From positions 1 through 37,444 of the forward strand of contig JAGVPG010000029.1 in the NCBI GenBank assembly GCA_020052375.1: a stretch of DNA of 37,444 nucleotides, given 5' to 3'. The stretch comes from Actinomycetota bacterium. Lineage in GTDB: Bacteria > Actinomycetota > JAHEXW01 > JAGVPG01. Positions 7,687 through 15,891 of this stretch are shown one piece after another; the stretch's first letter is position 1, and every line of letters starts with the position of its first letter. The position numbers were made by a program, and so were the translations under genes. The notes under the pieces are model-generated. The model saw nothing but the letters and a program-made list of their open reading frames with translations, was not told the DNA's origin and ran no database searches.

Positions 7687-7699
7687 AAGAACAATAATG
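7668..7699 (+). promoter_or_regulatory. Candidate operator: palindrome plus 20-bp-spaced direct repeat
   Basis: TTAACA-ATAA-TGTTAA at 7668-7683 is a perfect 6-bp inverted repeat between the -35 and the end of the -10. AACAATAATG occurs at 7670-7679 and again at 7690-7699, exactly two helical turns apart. Both fit a dimeric winged-helix regulator binding its own promoter. Confidence 0.5.
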
Positions 7700-7712
7700 A
7701 TATGAGGTGTTT

Positions 7713-8297
7713 ATGCGAGTCAATATATCCCTGGATGAAGCATTGTCATCCAGATCAAAGATCAAGATCCTTAGTTATTTATTCGACAAGCAGGCTCCGA
7801 TGACGGAAAGCGAGTTGGCTTCTGTTGCCGGTGTTTCGCACATGACTGCCAACAGGATCATGAAGGAACTAAACAACTTGAACCTGGTTTCCATGACCAG
7901 AGTCGGCAGCGCTAATGTATGGGCGTTGAACAGCCGGAGCTTCGCTTATAAGACTCTAAGCAGAATCATGAGAGAAGTGCTGCTCATGCCCAAGCCGATA
8001 GATGACTTAAAGCAGAGGATAAAACGCCGGATACCCGGGGACATCGTAGAGAAGATCGTCCTATATGGCCCCGTCGCAGCGTCTGAAGAAACGGAGGAGA
8101 GCGATATAAATCTGTTTGTGCAGGTGAAGTCGGATAAGGAGCGGGAGGATATAAAGCAATACCTGGACGATCTGTCGCTGGAATGTTCGGCGCTTTATGG
8201 AAAAAAGCTGGCACCGTATGTCTTAACATCTTTAGAATATCAAACGAATAGCGACCACCCTGTTATAAAAGAGCTGGACAAGGGCATCGCATTATAG
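7713..8297 (+). CDS. Winged-helix regulator fused to a degenerate MNT-type nucleotidyltransferase domain
   Basis: 194 residues from ATG 7713 (GAGG at 5-nt spacing; an in-frame GTG lies two codons upstream). Residues 10-75 form a winged helix of MarR/ArsR type (SRSKIKILSYLF, ELASVAGVSHMTANRIMKEL). Residues 95-190 resemble minimal nucleotidyltransferase (MNT) domains: VLYGPVAASEETEESDINLFV aligns with the usual LFGSxARGE...SDIDLLV. Here the GS is replaced by GP and the second catalytic Asp by Asn, so catalysis is doubtful and a sensory or structural role is likelier (inference). It is first in an operon with an alpha/beta hydrolase 9 bp downstream and carries a palindrome in its own promoter, suggesting autoregulation. 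Confidence 0.8.
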   Translation: MRVNISLDEALSSRSKIKILSYLFDKQAPMTESELASVAGVSHMTANRIMKELNNLNLVSMTRVGSANVWALNSRSFAYKTLSRIMREVLLMPKPIDDLKQRIKRRIPGDIVEKIVLYGPVAASEETEESDINLFVQVKSDKEREDIKQYLDDLSLECSALYGKKLAPYVLTSLEYQTNSDHPVIKELDKGIAL

Positions 8298-8306
8298 AGA
8301 GGAGCC

Positions 8307-9089
8307 ATGGAGAATCTAAGAAAATACGGCAAGCCGCCTTTCAATATAGCTGTCGTTCATGGAGGGCCCGGTGCGCCGGGTGAGATGGCGCCGGTGGCGA
8401 GGGAGCTTGCACAAAACCGGGGCGTTTTGGAGCCATTGCAGACAGAAGAGACGATGCATGGACAGATCGATGAACTAAAGACCGTCCTCGAGGAAAACGC
8501 TGAGTTTCCCGTAATACTTATCGGACACTCATGGGGGGCGATGCTAAGTTATATGCTGACGGCTCAAGAACAGTCACTGGTAAGAAAGCTTATACTCGTA
8601 GACAGCGGTGTGTTTGATGATAAATATGCCGCCGAGATCGGAAAAACCCGGATAAGCCGCTTAAGCGAAGAAGAAAGACCGGTCTTGAGATCTCTTTCAG
8701 AAATGCTTGACTACCAGAATAGTGAGGAGAAGAACGGCATGTTCGCCCAAGTGGGCAAACTGGTCTTAAAAGCTGATTCATATGACCCTTTTCCTGATGA
8801 GAGCGAGGTCATCGAATACCAGTACGACATCTATGAGAGCGTGTGGAAAGAAGTGACAGACCTAAGAAGCAGCGGAGGACTGGTAGCGCTTGGCAAATGG
8901 ATCAGATGTCCGGTTGTGGCGATCCATGGAGATTATGACCCGCATCCCCCCGCGGGTGTTAGAGATCCGCTATCGCAAGTCATAAAAGACTTCCGGTTTA
9001 TCCTTCTTGAAAATTGCGGCCACACCCCCTGGATCGAGCGGCAAGCAAAAGACAGGTTCTATAAGATCCTTAGAGAAGAGTCAGAATAG
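8307..9089 (+). CDS. Alpha/beta hydrolase (proline iminopeptidase-like)
   Basis: 260 residues. HGGPG near residue 19 is the oxyanion-hole motif of proline iminopeptidase-like hydrolases, GHSWGA near residue 78 is the nucleophile elbow with the catalytic Ser, GDYDPHP supplies the acid Asp, and ENCGHTPWIE the catalytic His, so the triad is complete. It is probably a cytoplasmic esterase or aminopeptidase, since there is no signal peptide. GAGAGGAG precedes the ATG. It lies 9 bp after the regulator gene and is almost certainly co-transcribed with it. The substrate is unknown. Confidence 0.9.
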   Translation: MENLRKYGKPPFNIAVVHGGPGAPGEMAPVARELAQNRGVLEPLQTEETMHGQIDELKTVLEENAEFPVILIGHSWGAMLSYMLTAQEQSLVRKLILVDSGVFDDKYAAEIGKTRISRLSEEERPVLRSLSEMLDYQNSEEKNGMFAQVGKLVLKADSYDPFPDESEVIEYQYDIYESVWKEVTDLRSSGGLVALGKWIRCPVVAIHGDYDPHPPAGVRDPLSQVIKDFRFILLENCGHTPWIERQAKDRFYKILREESE

Positions 9090-9108
9090 TATCCTATCGC
9101 TTGTAGCT

Positions 9109-9118
9109 TGTGATCACA
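9109..9118. promoter_or_regulatory. Short perfect palindrome upstream of the ABC operon
   Basis: TGTGATCACA is a perfect 10-bp palindrome 65 bp before the permease ATG. It has CRP half-sites with no spacer, so binding by a CRP-family protein is not implied. A TGTAATAT at 9141-9148 is a possible -10. Confidence 0.25.
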
Positions 9119-9173
9119 CAGTCTTTATTCTAAGCTGGGGTGTAATATAAGGCACTAAAGTTTGCGAGGGCGC

Positions 9174-10286
9174 ATGGTCGATATTGCCGGACGCAACCTG
9201 CTCGAAGAAAAACTACGGTTTATCATCAGCAGCGGAGGGGTCGCGCTGGCGATCATGCTGATCCTCATCCTTAATGGTTTCTTTGCCGGTATGAACCGGC
9301 AGGTCTCTGCTTACCTGGACAATACTACCGCTGACCTGGTCGTATCACAGAAGAAGGTCAAGAACTTCCTTGGGACGAATTCGAGAGTGCCGCTTTCTGC
9401 CATATCCAAGCTCGAATCGATCAAAGGAGTCGAAAAAGTCGTACCCCTATTCTCAACATACGCGGTTCTTGCGCCGGAAGGCCGGCGAGAGTTCTCGCTT
9501 ATCATAGGGTTTGATCCTTTAAAAGGCGGCGGTCCGTGGAGATTGACGGCCGGCACATCCGATATTAACGACGATCAAGTCATCGTCGACAAGGTGATCG
9601 CTGACAGACACGGGTTCAAGCTGGGCGAAAAGATAAACATCCTTGGTAAGGATTTTACGATAACAGCCTTATCCACCGGGACGTCCTCCTGGATGACAGG
9701 GACGTTCTTTATAACATTCGACGCGGCTTCGAGACTCTTGTCGGCTAAGGATACAGCGGCTTTCCTTCTGGTGACCATCAAGGATAAAGCAAAGATAAAC
9801 GATGTCAAGCAAGAGATATCCGGTGACCTTGAGGACTTGACTGTCACGGAAAAACACGAGAGATCGGCCAATGATGTCGCTCTTTATGCCAGCGTGTTCA
9901 ACGGGCCCTTAAGACTCATGGTGATCATTGCCTTCCTGATCGGTGTCATGCTGGTGGGCGCCACGATATATACGGCGACAATCGAGAGAGCCAGGGAGTA
10001 TGGTGTGCTTAAGGCGATCGGCATTAAAAACCACAGTCTTTACCTGGTTGTATTCGAGCAGGCACTGCTTGCCAGTTTAGCCGGCTTTGTGTCGGGTGTC
10101 GGACTCTCGTATGTTGCGATATTCATCATAAACAACCTTCTACCGCAGTTTCTCATTCTGATCGAACCGGTTTATGTAGCGGAGGTCTTTGTCGTATCGT
10201 TGCTTATAAGCATACTAGCTTCATACATACCTGTGCGCACGATCGCGGCGATCGACCCGGCGATAGCGTTTAGAAGAGGAGCTTAA
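9174..10286 (+). CDS. MacB/FtsX-type ABC transporter permease (first of pair)
   Basis: 370 residues from ATG 9174 (GAGGG just upstream; an in-frame TTG at 9162 is an alternative). Topology is one N-terminal membrane helix (IISSGGVALAIMLILILNGFF), a large extracytoplasmic domain of about 200 residues, and three C-terminal helices with the family's ATIYTATIERAREYGVLKAIG coupling motif. This is the DevC/LolC/MacB class of mechanotransmission or export permeases, which do not translocate substrate through the membrane core in the usual way. It is followed 3 bp later by a homologous permease and then the ATPase with a YHS domain, giving a heterodimeric exporter. The substrate is unknown. Confidence 0.9.
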   Translation: MVDIAGRNLLEEKLRFIISSGGVALAIMLILILNGFFAGMNRQVSAYLDNTTADLVVSQKKVKNFLGTNSRVPLSAISKLESIKGVEKVVPLFSTYAVLAPEGRREFSLIIGFDPLKGGGPWRLTAGTSDINDDQVIVDKVIADRHGFKLGEKINILGKDFTITALSTGTSSWMTGTFFITFDAASRLLSAKDTAAFLLVTIKDKAKINDVKQEISGDLEDLTVTEKHERSANDVALYASVFNGPLRLMVIIAFLIGVMLVGATIYTATIERAREYGVLKAIGIKNHSLYLVVFEQALLASLAGFVSGVGLSYVAIFIINNLLPQFLILIEPVYVAEVFVVSLLISILASYIPVRTIAAIDPAIAFRRGA

Positions 10287-10289
10287 ACG

Positions 10290-11399
10290 ATGGGCATCGC
10301 ACTCGCCTGGAGAAACCTGTCGGAGAATAGGACCCGATTCATCATAAGTGTGGGTGGTATAGCGCTGGCCATCCTCCTTGTGCTGTCACTCGACGGGATC
10401 GTTGCGGGGTCGATCCGTCAGGTGTCTGTATATATAGACGAAACGCCCTTCGATCTTGTGGTGTCCCAGAAAGGTGTCAAAAACCTTCATATGACGACTT
10501 CTTTCTTCGATGCTGACCTTGTGGATAAAGTGCGGAGGATAGACGGCGTAAAGAAGGTCACGACGATACTGTACACTACGGACTACCTGGTTTCAGGAGA
10601 CAACCGCAGCGTCGCCTATATAATAGGGTATGAACAAGGAAAAACAGGCGGGCCTTGGATGATGGACAAGGGGACCGAGAAACTTAGGAGCGGCGAAATA
10701 ATCATCGATCGCGACATCGCGGCCAAAGACAAGTTGCTGTTAGGTGACAGAGTAACGATATTCGGCCGCGATTTTAAGATAGCGGGTTTTACAAAGGGAA
10801 CTGTCACTATAGTGAACTCGATCGCGTATATCCGGTTTGACGATTTTGAGCGATTGCGAGGACTGCGAAGCGTCGTCAGCTATGCCTTTGTGGATACAAA
10901 GACGGGAAACTCGCCCGATGCGGTAATGGGCAAGATCAAAAAGGATATCACTCAGGTGTCCGTACAGACTAAAAAGGAGTTTGCGGACAGTGAGCGTAAG
11001 GTTGTGAGCGACATGAGCGCGGACATAATGAAGATCATGAACTTGATAGGATTCCTTATCGGGATGGCCGCACTCGGTCTCACGGTCTATACCGCCACAC
11101 TCGCCAAGGTCCGCGAATACGGCATCCTAAAAGCTGTCGGTTCCCGGAACACCTGGCTCTTCAGAGTCGTGTTCGAGCAGGCAGCCATCAGCACTTTGGC
11201 AGGTACGGCCATTGCTTTCACCCTTGTTTTGCTGCTTAAAGCGGGCCTTGCGTTGTCATCGTCCAATATATTGATAGTCGTCGGATGGGATTCTTTCTTG
11301 CGGATCGCGGCGATCTCTATGATGATCGGAGTCATGGCATCAGCGATCCCCATAATAAAGATATTACGGCTAGACCCGGCGGACGTGTTTCGCCGGTAA
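10290..11399 (+). CDS. MacB/FtsX-type ABC transporter permease (second of pair)
   Basis: 369 residues, homologous to the preceding permease and clearly a tandem duplicate: both open with WRNL/GRNL, then a FIIS-G-G-ALAI-L helix, and both contain the DLVVSQK-VKN segment. The C-terminal coupling helix reads TVYTATLAKVREYGILKAVG. Four predicted membrane segments flank one large extracytoplasmic domain. The ATG lies 3 bp after the previous stop and is preceded by GAGGAG. With its partner and the downstream ATPase it should form a complete transporter. Confidence 0.9.
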   Translation: MGIALAWRNLSENRTRFIISVGGIALAILLVLSLDGIVAGSIRQVSVYIDETPFDLVVSQKGVKNLHMTTSFFDADLVDKVRRIDGVKKVTTILYTTDYLVSGDNRSVAYIIGYEQGKTGGPWMMDKGTEKLRSGEIIIDRDIAAKDKLLLGDRVTIFGRDFKIAGFTKGTVTIVNSIAYIRFDDFERLRGLRSVVSYAFVDTKTGNSPDAVMGKIKKDITQVSVQTKKEFADSERKVVSDMSADIMKIMNLIGFLIGMAALGLTVYTATLAKVREYGILKAVGSRNTWLFRVVFEQAAISTLAGTAIAFTLVLLLKAGLALSSSNILIVVGWDSFLRIAAISMMIGVMASAIPIIKILRLDPADVFRR

Positions 11400-11410
11400 A
11401 GGAGTTGACG

Positions 11411-12229
11411 ATGAACATGAACGAAAAAGTCATCGATGCGCGCGGACTTGTGAAAACATTCGGCGAAGACGCTACCGCCGTGCCCGCGCTCCGCGGTGTG
11501 GATTTTTCAGTCAGCCGGGGAGAGGTCGTTCTGATCATGGGGCCGTCTGGCAGCGGAAAGACGACACTTCTTTCGGTGATCGGTGCGTTACTTAAACCAA
11601 CTTCCGGGACGGTGACTCTTGGTGTGACTGAGCTGACAGCCCTTTCGGAACGCGATCTGCCGGACATAAGGCTGGCTCATCTCGGTTTCATCTTTCAGGA
11701 TTTTAACCTGCTTTCGGCGCTGACTGCTCGCGAGAATGTCGAGCTTGTTCTTAACTTAGCGGGGGTAAAAGGTGAAGAAGGGCGGCGCAAAGCTTCGGAA
11801 TTGCTTAAAGACCTCGGCCTCGGGCACCGGCTGGATTTCCGGCCGGATAAACTGTCCGGCGGCGAGAAGCAAAGGGTGGCGATAGCCAGAGCCCTTGCAA
11901 ACGAACCGGAAGTCCTTCTATGCGATGAGCCGACAGCTAATCTGGATTCGAAGATAGGCCACGACATCGTCAGGCGTTTGCGGGAGATCGCGAAGGATAA
12001 AGGAAAAAGCGTCGTCATCGTCAGTCATGACACGCGGATCAAAGAACACGCAGATAGGATACTCTGGCTGGAAGACGGCAAGTTTAGCGAGATGTCCGCT
12101 ATGGTTACCGACCCTGTATGCGGGATGTCCATCGAGAAAGACAAAGCCGCCGCGACGTTAGTCGACAGCGGAAAGACACTCTATTTTTGTTCAAAGGGAT
12201 GCGCCAAAGAGTATCAGGGAAAGCTGTAA
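11411..12229 (+). CDS. ABC transporter ATPase with C-terminal YHS metal-binding domain
   Basis: 272 residues from ATG 11411, with GGAG 7 nt upstream; the open frame extends further upstream into the permease gene but has no start signal there. Walker [10 protein letters not shown] is at residues 44-52, followed by the Q-loop FIFQDFN, signature [16 protein letters not shown], Walker [13 protein letters not shown] and the H-loop VSHD, typical of MacB/LolD ATPases. The last 44 residues are a YHS domain: DPVCGM, then [12 protein letters not shown], a metal-binding motif known from copper ATPases and soluble YHS proteins. The fusion is in one unbroken frame. It suggests that the exporter senses or handles a metal such as Cu (inference). 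It is convergent with the response-regulator gene. Confidence 0.92.
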   Translation: MNMNEKVIDARGLVKTFGEDATAVPALRGVDFSVSRGEVVLIMGPSGSGKTTLLSVIGALLKPTSGTVTLGVTELTALSERDLPDIRLAHLGFIFQDFNLLSALTARENVELVLNLAGVKGEEGRRKASELLKDLGLGHRLDFRPDKLSGGEKQRVAIARALANEPEVLLCDEPTANLDSKIGHDIVRRLREIAKDKGKSVVIVSHDTRIKEHADRILWLEDGKFSEMSAMVTDPVCGMSIEKDKAAATLVDSGKTLYFCSKGCAKEYQGKL

Positions 12230-12233
12230 ACTA

Positions 12234-12872
12234 TTAGACGAGTTTTTCTTTGAGGGCGGTGGCGACCGCTTCCGTTCGGGTCGCGGCATCGAGTTTCATA
12301 AGAATGTTGCTGACATGGAACTTGACTGTGGACTGACTCACAAAAAGCTGCTCGGCGATGTTGTTGTTATTCAATCCCTCGACCATCGATTTAAGGACTT
12401 CAAGCTCGCGTTCCGTAAGGTTGCCACCCGGCGGCGGTCCTTTTGTACTCTGCTTGATCAATACCTCCGTAGCTTCGGGTGCAAGCGTTGGTTTACCGTC
12501 ATAAGCTGCCCGGATAGCGGCGACAATGTCTTCAGCGGAAGAGTTCTTTAACAGATAACCGATCGCTCCCGCTTCAAGCGCGCCTTTGACCAGGTCTTCT
12601 TCAGGGAAACTGGTAAGAGCGATCACCTGGATCTCAGGGCATTCCTGTTTGATCGCTTTGGTGACTTCTGCTCCATCCATACCGGGCATGACGAGGTCCA
12701 TCAGGACGACGTCGGGTTTGACGTCCCGGCACATGCCGATGGCTTCTTCACCGCCGGATGCCTCACCGACCATCTTGAGGTCTTCGAAGGCCATGAGAAA
12801 AGCCACCAGCCCGCTCCTAACAACGGCGTGGTCGTCGACTATCATCACCCGGATCGGTTTATCACCTGCCAC
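12234..12872 (-). CDS. NarL/LuxR-family response regulator
   Basis: 212 residues. The receiver domain has the acidic pair in MIVDDHAVVRS, phosphoacceptor Asp59 in VVLMDLVMPGMDG, the Thr/Ser in ALTSFP and a Lys in YLLKNSS. The C-terminal LuxR-type helix-turn-helix reads LTERELEVLKSMVEGLNNNNIAEQLF. The start is GTG at 12872, 2 nt after the histidine kinase stop, with AGGG inside the kinase end at 6-nt spacing. It is the cognate regulator of the preceding kinase. Placed between two ABC export loci, it probably controls one or both of them (inference). Confidence 0.94.
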   Translation of the reverse strand: MAGDKPIRVMIVDDHAVVRSGLVAFLMAFEDLKMVGEASGGEEAIGMCRDVKPDVVLMDLVMPGMDGAEVTKAIKQECPEIQVIALTSFPEEDLVKGALEAGAIGYLLKNSSAEDIVAAIRAAYDGKPTLAPEATEVLIKQSTKGPPPGGNLTERELEVLKSMVEGLNNNNIAEQLFVSQSTVKFHVSNILMKLDAATRTEAVATALKEKLV

Positions 12873-12874
12873 GG

Positions 12875-14086
12875 CTATCCCTTCCCTTTCGGTCGCGTCC
12901 AGACAACGGACACCTTGGTGCCCTTCCCCGGCTTGCTCTGTATCCTGAGCTTAGCGTTGATCGCCTCGCTCCGCTCGCGCATTATACTCAAGCCCAGCGA
13001 TTCAGGTCTACTCGGACCGAGATCGAATCCCCGTCCGTTGTCCTCGATCACAAGTGTGATGCGGCCATCGTCACACGAGAGCCCGATCTCCGCTTTGGCC
13101 GCGCTCGAATGGCGCGCTACATTGTTTAAGGATTCCTGGGCTATCCGGTATAAGGCTATTTGGACATCCGGCATCAGGGAGCATTTACCTTTTATACGTA
13201 CTTCTACGGGTATCCTTGAGGAACCGGTGGTGGCCTCCGCCAGTTGCTTCATCAGCGCTCCGAGTTCGGCTTCCACTATTGTCGAAGGCCTGAGCTCAAG
13301 AAGCAGAGTCCGCATCTCCGCCAGAGCGCCCTTTGTCAGCTGGCGCAGCTCTTCAAGGCGCAGTCTGGCATCGGCCTGGTTTTTATCCCATATTATCGGC
13401 AAGACTTCGGCTATGAGGCTGGCTGAAAAAAGCGTTTGCGTTACCGCGTCGTGCAGCTCGCGGGCCAGCCGGTTTCTTTCGGCGGCCACGACCATCTCCC
13501 GTGTCTGGCCGTCGAGCCTTTCATGCTCGATCGCCAGCGCGGCCTGGTCGCAGATCGTCACCGCGAGCGCCACATCCTCATCGGATAGCGGCCGCGGTTT
13601 CTTATAGTAGATATGAAGCCCGCCGTAGGCTTCCTCCTTGATTATGAGAGGAACGGCTATTAGCGCGCCCACGTTCTTAAAAAGCTGGTCGAGGTATTGT
13701 TGCTGCTCGGGATCGGGCATCGACTCATATGTGTTCTTCTTGATCACGCTCATATCCGATAAGACGAGGGGTTGTCTGGTCTGTATCGCCTTACCGACCA
13801 CCCCTTTATCAAGGGGTATCTTAAGACCTGTTACATACGGGGGATTCATGCCTCTTGATGGCAGGTTTCTAAGGATGTTGCCTGTGACTTCAAGGCGGTA
13901 GATGCCGACATCGTCCGCATCCATCAGCTTTTTCGCTTTACCGACGATGTAGTCAAGGACCTCTTCGAAAGGTCTCTTCGAGTTAAGGATCTTGAAGATG
14001 TCGCGGAATCCCTCTGCGACATCACGCTGCCGCTCGAGCTCCAGTGTGTATTTTAAGAAACGGAGTTCCAGTTCCTGTTTCGACAT
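12875..14086 (-). CDS. Cytoplasmic GAF-domain sensor histidine kinase (NarX/DegS class)
   Basis: 403 residues with no transmembrane segment. A short N-terminal coiled coil (ELRFLKYTLELERQRDVAEG) leads to a GAF domain at about residues 35-190. The dimerisation domain carries phosphoacceptor His212 in RNRLARELHDAVTQT, and the HATPase part contains AQESLNNVARHS (N box) and VIEDNGRGFDLG (G1 box). It should sense an intracellular signal through GAF and phosphorylate the regulator encoded directly downstream. No ribosome binding site precedes the ATG; TAAAAT lies 9 nt upstream, so the message may be nearly leaderless. The GAF ligand (haem, redox or nucleotide) cannot be told. Confidence 0.92.
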   Translation of the reverse strand: MSKQELELRFLKYTLELERQRDVAEGFRDIFKILNSKRPFEEVLDYIVGKAKKLMDADDVGIYRLEVTGNILRNLPSRGMNPPYVTGLKIPLDKGVVGKAIQTRQPLVLSDMSVIKKNTYESMPDPEQQQYLDQLFKNVGALIAVPLIIKEEAYGGLHIYYKKPRPLSDEDVALAVTICDQAALAIEHERLDGQTREMVVAAERNRLARELHDAVTQTLFSASLIAEVLPIIWDKNQADARLRLEELRQLTKGALAEMRTLLLELRPSTIVEAELGALMKQLAEATTGSSRIPVEVRIKGKCSLMPDVQIALYRIAQESLNNVARHSSAAKAEIGLSCDDGRITLVIEDNGRGFDLGPSRPESLGLSIMRERSEAINAKLRIQSKPGKGTKVSVVWTRPKGKG

Positions 14087-14285
14087 GGCAATCGTATTTT
14101 AGCATAAAGAGTGAAGTGGGGAAGCAGGAAAACAGTGAAGCAGTGAAGTTGGGAAAAACGGATAAACCTGGTCGGTTGGATAGGTTGAAAACTGGCTGGA
14201 TGCCTGATGTCTGGGTCTTTTGAAAAAGAGATACTTTAAGCAACGGAAAGAGCCGCATGGCAAGAAGAAGGAGATGGACGGATAG

Positions 14286-14684
14286 ATGAGAGTGTTTATC
14301 GCGGACGATCAAAGAGAGCTCAGGTCGGCGCTGAGACTGTTGATCGAACAGGAGCGAGAGATCGAGGTAGTAGGCGAAGCGACGGAAGCCGTGAGCATGG
14401 TCGCGGAGGTCCGGGAAACACAGCCGGACCTTATCTTGCTCGATTGGGAGCTTCCGGGGATCGAGCCGATCATATCGCCGGCCGATGAGCGGCGTCTACT
14501 TTCGATCTTGCGTAGCCACTGTCCGCACGTCGAGATAATCGCTCTTAGCGGCAGGCCGGAAGCCGAGAAGGAAGCGCTTATTTCGGGAGCGCGGGCGTTT
14601 ATAAGCAAAGGAGAAGCCCCGCATTATCTTGTTTCAGCTTTAAGGGATATCAAAACGCAAAGTGAAAAGGAGAAAGAAAGATGA
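14286..14684 (+). CDS. Receiver-only response regulator
   Basis: 132 residues containing only a receiver domain: acidic pair FIADDQ at 7-8, phosphoacceptor Asp53 in LILLDWELPG, Ser in ALSG, Lys108 in FISKGEAP. After the phosphorylation loop there is an insertion (IEPIISPADERRLLS) not usual in NarL receivers. There is no DNA-binding domain, so output must be by protein contact or as a phosphate sink. The C-terminal coding end overlaps the permease start by 4 bp (ATGA), implying translational coupling with the exporter. The 14087-14285 spacer holds only GAAGCAGGAAA-like and GTGAAG-like purine-rich tracts. Confidence 0.88.
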   Translation: MRVFIADDQRELRSALRLLIEQEREIEVVGEATEAVSMVAEVRETQPDLILLDWELPGIEPIISPADERRLLSILRSHCPHVEIIALSGRPEAEKEALISGARAFISKGEAPHYLVSALRDIKTQSEKEKER

Positions 14685-15841
14685 GGATCATTAGGAACGT
14701 TTTTAGAAGGAAGTTAAGGGCGGTGCTTACCATCTCCGGTATCATGATCGGAGTGTTCGCCCTGATCGTTATGGGTGCCATGGCGGAGAAGATCACGCTT
14801 TTGGTCGACGGCGGTCTTAAGTGGACCGGCGACAAAGTCACAGTTTCTGCCGGGGACGGCGCAATGGGTGGTTTCTCGACGAATCCGTTGTCAGTAGATA
14901 AGGTAAACGAGATCGAGAAAGTGGACGGTGTCGCCGAGGCCTCCGCCAACATCACCATGCTGCTGTCCGAAAAACAATCGGCTATGACGATGGGCATGCC
15001 GCCGATGATAGCGGGCGGTGACGGCCGCGGCAAGGATTACGAGAGCTTCAAAGTCAGATACATAGATGGCCGTGAAGTCAAGCCGGCGGATAGGGGCAAA
15101 GTCACAGTCGGTGCGGACCTGGCGAACAAACTCAATGCCAAAGTAGGTAAAGAAGTAACGATCCGCGGTGAGAAGTTCGAAGTAGTGGGCCTGATGGAAA
15201 AGACTCTGACGGCACCCGATTCGTCCGTATATGTGAGTCTGTACGACGCACAGCGGTTATTCCACAAAGGTATGCCGGATATGGTCCGCGGTCGCGTAAA
15301 TCCGGATACGATGGCGACAGGTATCACCGTCTTTATCAAAAAGGGCTACAATCCGGAGAAGGTCGCTGAAAATATCAATAAAGAAGTTATAGGTGTCAAG
15401 GCGACCGGTCCGAAGGTCTTCAAGGAACAGATCGGAAACAGCACCAAGATATTCACATCTATAATATTCGGGATCGCTTTGATATCACTGCTTGTGGGTG
15501 GTCTATCCGTAGTCAATACGATGACTATGGCGGTCACCGAAAGAACCCGGGAGATCGGCATACGCAAGGCGATAGGCGCATCGAATCATGCTATTATCCG
15601 ACAGTTCCTTAGCGAGTCTGCGGTCATAGCCCTGACCGGCGGTATCGTAGGTCTTGGTTTCGGGTCCCTATTCGTACTTATGGCTAACGCCGGAAACACG
15701 GGCACGCCATTGTTCCTCCTCACGATAAGGCTTATGGGCGGTTCATTGGGTTTCGCTTTGTTCTTAGGGATTCTTAGCGGTCTGTATCCTGCCTGGCACG
15801 CGGCGAAGATGAATCCGGTGGCAGCGCTGAGGCATGAGTAG
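14681..15841 (+). CDS. MacB-type ABC transporter permease
   Basis: 386 residues with the MacB layout: an N-terminal helix (LTISGIMIGVFALIVMGAMAE), an extracytoplasmic domain of about 230 residues, and three C-terminal helices, with NTMTMAVTERTREIGIRKAIGA as the coupling motif and YPAWHAAKMNPVAALRHE as the conserved ending. A Met-rich stretch (MTMGMPPMIAGG) sits in the periplasm-facing domain. The start overlaps the receiver gene stop, with AAAAGGAGAAAG upstream. The ATPase gene follows after 50 bp. The substrate is unknown; antimicrobial or envelope-stress export is typical of this family. Confidence 0.92.
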   Translation: MRIIRNVFRRKLRAVLTISGIMIGVFALIVMGAMAEKITLLVDGGLKWTGDKVTVSAGDGAMGGFSTNPLSVDKVNEIEKVDGVAEASANITMLLSEKQSAMTMGMPPMIAGGDGRGKDYESFKVRYIDGREVKPADRGKVTVGADLANKLNAKVGKEVTIRGEKFEVVGLMEKTLTAPDSSVYVSLYDAQRLFHKGMPDMVRGRVNPDTMATGITVFIKKGYNPEKVAENINKEVIGVKATGPKVFKEQIGNSTKIFTSIIFGIALISLLVGGLSVVNTMTMAVTERTREIGIRKAIGASNHAIIRQFLSESAVIALTGGIVGLGFGSLFVLMANAGNTGTPLFLLTIRLMGGSLGFALFLGILSGLYPAWHAAKMNPVAALRHE

Positions 15842-15891
15842 GGTGACAGGGAAGTAGGGAAGTAGGAAACTAAAACAAAGGAGTGAGAGAT

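Noticed and set aside
9109-9118. CRP binding site upstream of the first ABC operon
   Set aside because: TGTGA and TCACA abut with no 6-bp spacer, so it is not a proper CRP site; kept only as a palindrome.
11285-11410. Extension of the YHS-ABC ATPase reading frame upstream into the permease gene
   Set aside because: The upstream part is a different frame of the permease coding sequence, has no ribosome binding site, and ABC homology begins only after ATG 11411.
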